From Kiritimatiellia bacterium (GTDB lineage: Bacteria; Verrucomicrobiota; Kiritimatiellia; UBA8416; JAIOPI01), in contig JAPKCZ010000194.1 in NCBI GenBank assembly GCA_028822745.1, positions 1-5,141 on the forward strand: a stretch of 5,141 nt of DNA. Reading direction: 5' to 3'. This document shows positions 1 through 4,692 of the stretch, piece by piece. A program made the position numbers and the translations under genes. Under the pieces are notes generated by a model. That model was not told the DNA's origin. It made no database searches and saw nothing but the letters and a program-made list of their open reading frames with translations. Position 1 is the first letter of the stretch. Each line of letters starts with the position of its first letter.

Positions 1-134
1 GATTTGACGAAGATGGTTTTGTGGACGTCGAAATTCCAAAGCACGACGAAAAACATGACCACGAGCGCCATGATGGTGAAAATCATGGCTTGGCCGGAAC
101 GGCGCTTCGATTGAAAGAAATGGTGTTTACGCAT
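1..134 (-). CDS. TadG-like (Tad-domain) pilus assembly protein, N-terminal part only
   Basis: Reading from ATG at 134-132, 44 codons run off the window edge, so only the N-terminus is visible. It has a basic leader (MRKHHFFQSKRR), then Ser-Gly-Gln at residues 13-15, then a hydrophobic helix at about 16-33 (AMIFTIMALVVMFFVVLW) and a polar segment (NFDVHKTIF). This layout is typical of the Tad/TadG-like proteins encoded next to TadE in Flp pilus loci; they are anchored by one N-terminal helix with most of the protein outside the inner membrane. The position equivalent to pilin Glu+5 is Phe, as expected for a TadG-like protein rather than a true pilin. It lies 10 nt after the TadE-like stop on the same strand, so it is probably co-transcribed. 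The 10-nt gap has no clear Shine-Dalgarno motif, so translation may be coupled. The family call rests on 44 residues and gene order. Confidence 0.6.
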   Translation of the reverse strand, partial: MRKHHFFQSKRRSGQAMIFTIMALVVMFFVVLWNFDVHKTIFVK

Positions 135-144
135 GAGGCTTTGG

Positions 145-813
145 TTACCAGGACATGTCTTCTAGATAGAGAGCGTAATGCGACTCCATGTAGGCTTCGC
201 CTTCGAGATCAACATCATCGGCAAGGAAGAACGATCGGTGCATGGGGACCCAAAGTCGGTAGGCCTGACTGGCGCGGACCCTGAGCATTTGATCCGTCGC
301 TGGATTTCCTCCGGGGATCGAACCGCTAAGGGACGCCTGGTAAGAGATATCGTTCCAGTCTTCGTAATCGAGAAGGAAACGTGAATCGCCGAGGGTCTCG
401 CCGGCAAGATATTCAGGAACACGAGCGCGTTCAATCGGGTACTGCATGGAATTCGGTGTTGCGGCTAGGGTTTGATCCCAAACGGTGCCCGGGGATTGCC
501 TTTGGACAAGATCCTGCAACCATGGATTGTCATTTACATAATAATCCGGTTGTAGCATCAAGCCAGCGTTTGGGATGCTGGCCACGTCGACGACCTTTTC
601 GACCATGAATCGGTTTAGACCAACGGATTTGGCGCGGGCACCACGCATCGCAGCATGGTGCAGCACTTCTTTGGCGGCAATAATCTGGGACAATTGCAGC
701 ATGCCCATCATCAGAAGCGACACAACCGCGATAACAACGCAGGATTCAATCAGCGATTGGCCCTGGTTGCCACGTCTCGGTTGTGTCGTCTGTATGATGG
801 TTGTGATGGTCAA
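145..813 (-). CDS. TadE-like pseudopilin / minor pilus protein
   Basis: From a TTG start at 813-811 this gives 222 aa. The frame stays open upstream to an ATG at 936, but that start lies deep inside the pilin gene on the same strand, and the extra 41 residues look like out-of-frame sequence. TTG is the only common start codon between the pilin stop and the conserved leader, though it lacks a clear ribosome binding site. The leader (QPRRGNQ) ends in a Gly18|Gln19 prepilin-peptidase-like site, followed by SLIE with Glu at mature position +5 and a hydrophobic helix at about 24-45. That is the TadE/TadE-like N-terminus. The remaining roughly 175 residues are soluble, rich in Asp and aromatic residues, and probably periplasmic or extracellular; TadE-family proteins are pseudopilins needed for Flp pilus biogenesis. 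It sits between the Flp pilin and the TadG-like gene with 10-nt gaps on both sides. The class is fairly secure; the exact start is not. Confidence 0.72.
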   Translation of the reverse strand: MTITTIIQTTQPRRGNQGQSLIESCVVIAVVSLLMMGMLQLSQIIAAKEVLHHAAMRGARAKSVGLNRFMVEKVVDVASIPNAGLMLQPDYYVNDNPWLQDLVQRQSPGTVWDQTLAATPNSMQYPIERARVPEYLAGETLGDSRFLLDYEDWNDISYQASLSGSIPGGNPATDQMLRVRASQAYRLWVPMHRSFFLADDVDLEGEAYMESHYALYLEDMSW

Positions 814-823
814 CCTATGTCGC

Positions 824-1069
824 TTATGGAGAACCGGCGCCATCGGCGTCGAGGTCACGCAGCCAATCAGCGGATTCGGTATCTGTCGCTGCGCTTGCAG
901 CACTCGAATCACCACCCAATTCATTGACCGCACCACTCATTTTCTGACGAATCGTATCACCGAACACACCAAAAATGGCGATGGCGGCGATGGCGATGAT
1001 AACCACGATGATGATATATTCGACCATCGTTTGGCCGCTTTTACGGCTGGTCTGGCGTTTCTTTTTCAT
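824..1069 (-). CDS. Flp-type (type IVb) pilin, 81 aa
   Basis: A small pilin that would be polymerised into a Flp/Tad surface fibre after processing by a TadV/FppA-type prepilin peptidase. The N-terminus is very basic (MKKKRQTSRKS) and leads into Gly12|Gln13, then TMVE with Glu17 at mature +5, the hallmark residue, and Tyr18. A helix rich in Ile, Val and Ala follows (about 18-34). The mature form would be 69 aa, close to the size of Flp pilins. After the helix the chain is amphipathic (GDTIRQKMSGAVNELGG). It ends in a low-complexity acidic tail (from about residue 54, rich in Ser, Ala and Asp), longer than in minimal Flp pilins. The ATG is preceded by AAGAGGG about 6 nt upstream, the best ribosome binding site of the minus-strand genes, which fits high expression of a major pilin. 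It lies 93 nt after the short pilin-like gene and 10 nt before the TadE-like gene. Confidence 0.85.
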   Translation of the reverse strand: MKKKRQTSRKSGQTMVEYIIIVVIIAIAAIAIFGVFGDTIRQKMSGAVNELGGDSSAASAATDTESADWLRDLDADGAGSP

Positions 1070-1162
1070 GTGTCCCTCTTTCTTGTCTGAACAACTCAGT
1101 TTCTTCGTTGTCGTCTTGTCATGCTCAGAGAGCGTCCAAGATTAGCAAATCGACTATCGAGC

Positions 1163-1342
1163 TCAGGGGTATTCCGATGCGATATGATCTAAAACACGGC
1201 CACTGTTTTCCCTGAACGTATATAGAAAAACACCTATCACGCTGCACAGTAGAACCATCGCTGATGCAACGAGAATGAACTCGATCATGGCTTGACCGCC
1301 CCGGCGGTGTGTAAATCCGTATCTTTTAATGGGAACAGCCAC
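1163..1342 (-). CDS. Short pilin-like protein with GTG start, 59 aa
   Basis: A small gene with a non-ATG start that is easy to miss. From GTG at 1342-1340 it encodes 59 aa: a basic leader (KRYGFTHRRG), Gly16|Gln17, then AMIEF with Glu21 at mature +5, a hydrophobic helix (about 22-41) containing one Cys, and a short polar end (FRENSGRVLDHIASEYP) before TGA. This is the Flp/TadE N-terminal signature with almost no globular domain. It may be a second Flp pilin, a minor pilin or a minimal pseudopilin. The GTG has AGAGGT about 10 nt upstream. An in-frame TGA lies five codons upstream, so the start cannot be far off. A nearby ATG (1350-1348) is in another frame and gives only about 21 residues. It is first in the minus-strand series, directly downstream of the sigma-54-like promoter. 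I cannot say whether it or the 81-aa protein is the major pilin. Confidence 0.75.
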   Translation of the reverse strand: MAVPIKRYGFTHRRGGQAMIEFILVASAMVLLCSVIGVFLYTFRENSGRVLDHIASEYP

Positions 1343-1380
1343 GCTGGCATATACCTCTCAAATTGAATAAGGGTTTAAAT

Positions 1381-1397
1381 AGCACGAAGTCTGCCAA
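1381..1397 (-). promoter_or_regulatory. Candidate sigma-54 (RpoN) -24/-12 promoter for the pilin genes
   Basis: On the minus strand the sequence reads TTGGCAGACTTCGTGCT. Against the sigma-54 consensus YTGGCACG-N4-TTGCW it matches the six-base TTGGCA block and the TGCT of the -12 element, and has the required GG-N10-GC spacing. The predicted start point is near 1370, leaving a leader of about 28 nt to the GTG at 1342 that contains the AGAGGT ribosome binding site. Type IV pilin promoters are often sigma-54 dependent, so the position is sensible. It is a single motif match without experimental support. Confidence 0.5.
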
Positions 1398-1471
1398 TGG
1401 GCATAGATGTCTGTTCATTTCCTAAATTACACAAGAAATGCATCAATCTGTCTATAGAATTTCGTAGAACT

Positions 1472-1489
1472 GTGTGTACTTCTACACAC
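1472..1489. promoter_or_regulatory. Perfect dyad, possible activator binding site
   Basis: GTGTGTA and TACACAC are perfect inverted copies separated by CTTC. The centre lies about 110 bp upstream of the start point predicted from the sigma-54-like promoter, within the usual range for an upstream activating sequence of a bacterial enhancer-binding protein. It could equally be an operator for the divergent kinase gene or a short RNA hairpin. It lacks a T-run, so a terminator is unlikely. Confidence 0.4.
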
Positions 1490-1514
1490 CCGCGTATTGT
1501 TGTATGCGCTTCCG

Positions 1515-1631
1515 TTGCCGAAAATTCCTAATCCAGGCGTGATTTTTTTTCACAACTATCTTGTGCCTAGATCCTAATGGATCATATGATGCGCGAGTTA
1601 GAATTTTGCGAAAATCTACATTTTTCGGCAA
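1515..1631. repeat. Inverted repeat pair flanking a 20-bp palindrome
   Basis: TTGCCGAAAA at 1515-1524 is matched by its exact reverse complement TTTTCGGCAA at 1622-1631. Between the arms, 1599-1618 reads TAGAATTTTGCGAAAATCTA, a near-palindrome in which eight of ten pairs are Watson-Crick, one is G-T and one is A-A. A perfect 10-bp palindrome, ATCATATGAT, sits at 1581-1590. All are 60-180 bp upstream of the kinase start. They could be operator half-sites or fold in a leader RNA; AT-rich sequence yields such matches by chance, so this is tentative. Confidence 0.35.
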
Positions 1632-1691
1632 TTTGGGTATGTGAGGGTGAGAATCCGCTCTTAGCGTTTCCCCTAAGGGATTATACACGAT

Positions 1692-3662
1692 ATGTCATCT
1701 GTCGACTTACCTGGTTTCGAAATCATCGAAAAAATTGGCACCGGCGGCATGGCCACCGTGTGGCGTGCTCGCCAGATATCGCTCGACCGAATTGTCGCGA
1801 TCAAAATTCTTAATCCCAATTTTTCAAGTGATCAACTTGATATCAGCCGATTTCAGAACGAAGCACAGGTCGCCGCGGCCTTAAAGCACGCTGGCATTGT
1901 CCAGGTCTATGATGCCAAATCTGTCGACGGCCTTTACTTTTTCGTCATGGAGTATGTGTCGGGCTATACGGTTGGTGAATGGATAAAACGTAAAGGTGTG
2001 CTACACGAAGACAATGCACTTCTCGTTGTTGAGTGTGTTGCTGCTGCGCTTAAGTATGCATGGGATACGCGTCGCCTTATTCATTGCGACGTCAAGCCAG
2101 ACAACGTGCTTGTTGATGCTGACGGCAGTGTGAAGGTGTCTGATCTCGGCCTCGCACGGACATTGAGCGCAATGTCGCGCGGCGAGGAGGAGTCCGATGA
2201 GGTGTTGGGGACACCGTATTACATGTCGCCCGAGCAGGCGCAGGGACTGGGTGATCTCGATTTTCATACCGACATTTATTCGTTGGGCGCCATGTTGTTC
2301 CACATGTTAACCGGTCAGATCCCGTTCCACGACCAAGACATCGAAAGCGTCATGGAGTTGCAAGTGACAACGGATTTGCCTTCGGTTAGGGATATCAATC
2401 CGGATGTGTCCCCCGCGGCCGCGGCGCTTGTCGAGCGCATGACCGCGAAGTCGCCGGATGACCGTCAACAGGATTGGGATGAGGTTTTAAGTGATGTCGA
2501 CGATGCAAAATCCCAAAAGGCTGTTCGTAAATTCAGCACGACGGACACCATGCGACTGCTTAAACGACGAAATCAAATCAACAGTATTCATGGTAAGAGC
2601 CGACGCCCATTCGTCGGCACGCTAATCATACTTTTTGCGGCTACGGCGGCCATTTTCCTGATGTTTAATAAATTTTCGGAGACCATACAGGATATGGAGG
2701 CTAGGAACGCTTCATTGGCCATCCCGAAAGAACACATCGCCAAAGCTGCGGCTCTGCCACCATCTGATCCGCAGGCGCAATGGCAAAAAATGCTTAACAA
2801 GGCAACGCAATGGGCGGCGTCTAATCCGTCAAACTATGACGACGCCATGACGCGTTTTCGCGATATCGCGCTGGCTTGTCCTGACGAAGACATTGTTGAC
2901 ATGGCGAAGCAAAACATCGATGAAATCGAGCAAGCGCGGACCTTGGCTCGTGACGATGTCATGAGAACGCTGGATACCCAGGTGCAGCTTTTGTTGGAAG
3001 CGAAAGACTACGATGAAGCGGCCAATCTGTACGCCTTGTACGTGGGGCCATTTGCCCAGGCGACCAAGCATGCACGCGAGCAGATGGCGGCGTCGTACCG
3101 CTCGAAGGTCTTGGAGGTGCCTACGAAAGCGCCTGTCGTGGTTAATGGTGAAGACGTACTTGGCGACGTTGCGGAGCACCTGTTGAAAGGGGAGTACGAT
3201 ACCGCTGTACGTTCTCTGTATGACCATCTGCGCGATTTGCCTCAACGTGGTGAAGCCGAACGTTTGTACGTGGCTTATGATGTTCTGAAGGCAGGTGTTG
3301 GCTTTGAGCGCGTTATTCTTGAATCGTTCCACCGTCAGCGCGGTAAAGTCATCAACGTTCAACTGGAAGGACGTACAAAGGCTTATCTCGTCAGAAATGT
3401 GAGTAAGGGTTCTATTCACTTTGTGAATGCGGATGAGGCGCTTTCCGCCGATGCTGAGGTCCTGTATGTCCGACTCAACGACTTGACCTACGCGGAGCGT
3501 CTGTCACGTCTGCCGCGTGAAAAGGACGAGGCAACAGCGCTTTCCTGCGGTTTGATGGCTCTGGAGGCCCAGGCGAATGCCTATGCATTGCGTTATTTCT
3601 CTGAAACGCACGAAGCACTCGCCGCGCCACTGGTGGCTCGGCTCCGAAAGATCACGCCCTAG
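1692..3662 (+). CDS. Membrane-anchored Hanks-type Ser/Thr protein kinase with TPR-like C-terminal region
   Basis: A 656-aa kinase of the PknB-like bacterial class that would phosphorylate Ser/Thr on protein substrates from the cytoplasmic face of the membrane. The kinase domain covers about residues 8-270. Visible motifs are the glycine loop GTGGMATV (16-23), VAIK with Lys38, the helix-C Glu57, the catalytic loop HCDVKPDN (131-138, Asp133, Lys135, Asn138), the metal-binding DLG (151-153), GTPYYMSPE (173-181), helix-F Asp194 and Arg258. The Arg of HRD is Cys132, so this is a 'non-RD' kinase; the catalytic residues themselves are present, so activity is expected. One transmembrane helix lies at 307-325. 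The outer part has TPR-like helical pairs (LLEAKDYDEAANLYALY at 434-450; LLKGEYDTAVRSLYDHL at 497-513) and a C-terminal region with beta-like stretches I do not recognise. There are no PASTA repeats. The ATG has AAGGGA 11 nt upstream. Substrate and signal are unknown; the divergent pilus genes are a guess. Confidence 0.93.
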   Translation: MSSVDLPGFEIIEKIGTGGMATVWRARQISLDRIVAIKILNPNFSSDQLDISRFQNEAQVAAALKHAGIVQVYDAKSVDGLYFFVMEYVSGYTVGEWIKRKGVLHEDNALLVVECVAAALKYAWDTRRLIHCDVKPDNVLVDADGSVKVSDLGLARTLSAMSRGEEESDEVLGTPYYMSPEQAQGLGDLDFHTDIYSLGAMLFHMLTGQIPFHDQDIESVMELQVTTDLPSVRDINPDVSPAAAALVERMTAKSPDDRQQDWDEVLSDVDDAKSQKAVRKFSTTDTMRLLKRRNQINSIHGKSRRPFVGTLIILFAATAAIFLMFNKFSETIQDMEARNASLAIPKEHIAKAAALPPSDPQAQWQKMLNKATQWAASNPSNYDDAMTRFRDIALACPDEDIVDMAKQNIDEIEQARTLARDDVMRTLDTQVQLLLEAKDYDEAANLYALYVGPFAQATKHAREQMAASYRSKVLEVPTKAPVVVNGEDVLGDVAEHLLKGEYDTAVRSLYDHLRDLPQRGEAERLYVAYDVLKAGVGFERVILESFHRQRGKVINVQLEGRTKAYLVRNVSKGSIHFVNADEALSADAEVLYVRLNDLTYAERLSRLPREKDEATALSCGLMALEAQANAYALRYFSETHEALAAPLVARLRKITP

Positions 3663-3714
3663 CGTTCATGTCGCTGAAATCGCCTTTTTTCGCGTTCTCG
3701 ACATTTTTCTTTTC

Positions 3715-3742
3715 TTGCAGTTTCAGACGGCATCTGTAGCAT
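3715..3742 (+). promoter_or_regulatory. Weak sigma-70-like promoter candidate before the PilZ gene
   Basis: TTGCAG (3715-3720) and TAGCAT (3737-3742) are separated by 16 bp, about 50 bp upstream of the PilZ start. Each hexamer keeps the most conserved positions, but the spacing is short by one base. The 128-bp gap after the kinase stop makes an own promoter plausible. Transcription from the kinase promoter is equally possible, since no strong terminator is visible in the gap. Confidence 0.22.
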
Positions 3743-3790
3743 TTTCGTATCACCGCAAAGAAGTCCCTTATCACTCAGGCGGAGGGCTGG

Positions 3791-4240
3791 ATGTCAGGCA
3801 CAGAACAGATCGAACGACGGTTTATTCGTCACCCCGCAGGCATCCCATTGGATTGCAGTCGCGAAGGACGCAGCGACATTCGAAAAGAATGCATGCGCGA
3901 CATCAGTTTGGGTGGCATTGCGTTTTTCAGCCACATGCACTTTGACGCAGGCGATCAACTGTAGATCTGCTACCCGCTGATTGGACCGAACACGTGCCTG
4001 CGTGGCGAAGTCATCTGCTGTGACAATAGCGAGGACATGCTTAAAAAAGGATATGCATGCGGTCTGCGGTTCCGAAGTGGAGGTGTGCTCTTTCGCGCAC
4101 GACTCGTTGAGCAGATCTGCCATATCGAAGCATATCGCCGCGCGCAAGCTAAGGTGGGGCGAACACTTACGGCCCAGGAGGCCGCGCTTGAATGCATCCC
4201 CATGGTCGCGAACCGGTTTGAACCACAATCGGACCTTTAG
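3791..4240 (+). pseudogene. PilZ-domain protein gene interrupted by an in-frame TAG
   Basis: From ATG 3791, preceded by a strong GGCGGAGG site 5 nt upstream, the frame reads 57 residues, meets TAG at 3962-3964, and continues without another stop for 91 codons to TAG at 4238-4240. Both halves belong to one PilZ protein of about 149 aa, a cytoplasmic c-di-GMP receptor. The first half has the ligand motifs RxxxR (Arg9-Arg13, in RRFIRH) and DxSxxG (DISLGG, 37-42). The second half has the later beta-strands (RGEVICC, YACGLRF) and a helical tail (LVEQICHIEAYRR ... GRTLTAQEAALE), which resembles the C-terminus of small single-domain PilZ proteins. The stop falls just after DAGDQL, where the family continues with a strand, so one base change from CAG, GAG or AAG would explain it. 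It may be a true nonsense mutation, a sequencing error or, less likely, readthrough. The downstream ATG at 4037 has GAGG only 2 nt away and would give a truncated barrel, so it is probably not a separate gene. Confidence 0.75.
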
Positions 4241-4306
4241 CCTGGATTATTCACGTACTCGTGGTTGTATTTCATAACACATGCGAAAGCAATACCTTAC
4301 GAAGAT

Positions 4307-4384
4307 AACCACGGATGGCACAGATGACACTGATTCTCTCCGGCGAAGTCGGCGCAATCCGTGATATCAGTGTAATCCGTGGTT
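4307..4384. repeat. Imperfect palindromic intergenic repeat element, 78 bp
   Basis: The ends are exact inverted copies, AACCACGGAT at 4307-4316 and ATCCGTGGTT at 4375-4384. Inside them a second exact pair occurs, ACACTGAT at 4327-4334 and ATCAGTGT at 4366-4373. The left arm has a roughly 10-base rhythm (GGATGGCAC, AGATGACAC, TGATTCTC), and AATCCGTG occurs twice on the right (4356-4363 and 4375-4382, the first overlapping by rhythm rather than exact spacing). From general knowledge, ACCACGGAT-type repeats are scattered between genes in many environmental bacterial genomes, including PVC members. It may be a REP/MITE-like element or a transcribed hairpin. No transposase is present and no target duplication is obvious. 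Confidence 0.6.
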
Positions 4385-4594
4385 GAATTCATTGTATTTG
4401 GGTTTCTTCGCAGAAACGAGATGAATAGATCAGATTAGGCTCTCGGTCCTGTTCTGACATAATCCCGCCGTTGCGTCGTTTTTCTGTGTAAACCCGGACG
4501 AAACGTAAGGCGCTTATTGCGTCTCCCAGAGCGTCTTAACTCCGAATTTCAATCAAAAAGGACGAATGAGAGCAACACTTTCTGTCAATGATTG

Positions 4595-4624
4595 TTGACA
4601 TTTCAATCCGCGATTTGCTAAGTT
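4595..4624 (+). promoter_or_regulatory. Sigma-70-type promoter for the histone-like gene
   Basis: A perfect -35 hexamer TTGACA (4595-4600) is followed after 18 bp by TAAGTT (4619-4624), which is preceded by TG one base away (TGCTAAGTT), giving an extended -10. Transcription would start near 4631 and leave a leader of about 60 nt containing a hairpin and the ribosome binding site AGAGGT (4678-4683). The -10 matches only three of six consensus bases, but the combination and position are good. Confidence 0.5.
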
Positions 4625-4649
4625 ACTTGCCTTTTTAGGTGAAATGATC

Positions 4650-4670
4650 ACGTCCTTCCCCGAAGGATGT
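4650..4670 (+). promoter_or_regulatory. Leader hairpin upstream of the histone-like gene
   Basis: ACGTCCTTC and GAAGGATGT pair over 9 bp, with one G-U, around a CCC loop. The hairpin sits between the predicted transcript start and the ribosome binding site, ending 7 nt before AGAGGT. No T-run follows, so it is not an intrinsic terminator. It could stabilise the mRNA or influence translation initiation; no known riboswitch or leader family is recognised. Confidence 0.45.
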
Positions 4671-4692
4671 ATACTACAGAGGTGGGATCTAG

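Larger units (their letters stand above)
1343..1691. other. Divergent intergenic region between pilin genes and kinase gene
   Basis: This 349-bp spacer separates the leftward pilin genes from the rightward kinase gene. It is more AT-rich than the flanking genes and includes a run of eight T at 1543-1550. It holds a sigma-54-type promoter match facing left, a perfect 7-bp dyad at 1472-1489, a 10-bp inverted repeat pair (1515-1524 and 1622-1631) and a 20-bp palindrome (1599-1618). I see no convincing gene in it. A plus-strand frame opening with ATG at 1577 lacks a ribosome binding site and runs into the kinase gene out of frame. Confidence 0.7.
4241..4692. other. Long intergenic region without a gene
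   Basis: These 452 bp separate the PilZ remnant from the histone-like gene. They contain a 78-bp palindromic element at 4307-4384, a promoter at 4595-4624 and a leader hairpin at 4650-4670. A short CACG/CGTG stem at 4252-4263, followed by a T-rich but interrupted stretch, could be a very weak terminator for the PilZ gene. A 6-bp stem with one G-U pair at 4508-4524 (AGGCGC, TTATT, GCGTCT) has no T-run. In 4385-4594 I find no coding frame with a ribosome binding site on either strand and no recognisable RNA gene. Confidence 0.65.

Noticed and set aside
814..936. Longer ATG-started version of the TadE-like gene
   Set aside because: The extra 41 residues overlap the pilin gene and would place the prepilin leader about 60 residues inside the protein, which does not fit class III signal peptides.
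1578..1594. Second sigma-54-like match (TGG-N10-TGC) facing the kinase gene
   Set aside because: It keeps the GG-N10-GC spacing but matches few other consensus positions and overlaps a palindrome; a chance match is likely.
1577..1813. 78-codon plus-strand frame starting in the divergent spacer
   Set aside because: It has no ribosome binding site, its second half overlaps the kinase gene in another frame, and its first half lies in the inverted-repeat region.
3661..3690. Possible terminator after the kinase gene (AGCG/CGCT stem, then six T)
   Set aside because: The stem is only 4 bp, and 9 bases separate it from the T-run, so it is not a convincing intrinsic terminator.
3794..4228. Uninterrupted 144-codon minus-strand frame opposite the PilZ region
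   Set aside because: It is longer than either plus-strand half, but its protein shows no recognisable domain. The plus frame has PilZ motifs, a strong ribosome binding site and a family-like tail, so this is an antisense shadow.
4037..4240. Separate 67-codon gene starting at the internal ATG after the TAG
   Set aside because: The purine-rich stretch is only 2 nt from the ATG and the product would lack the first strands and both ligand motifs of PilZ. It is better read as the back half of the interrupted gene.
4307..4384. CRISPR repeat or tRNA-like structure
   Set aside because: There is no repeat-spacer periodicity, no cas gene and no cloverleaf; the palindromic arms fit a dispersed intergenic repeat better.
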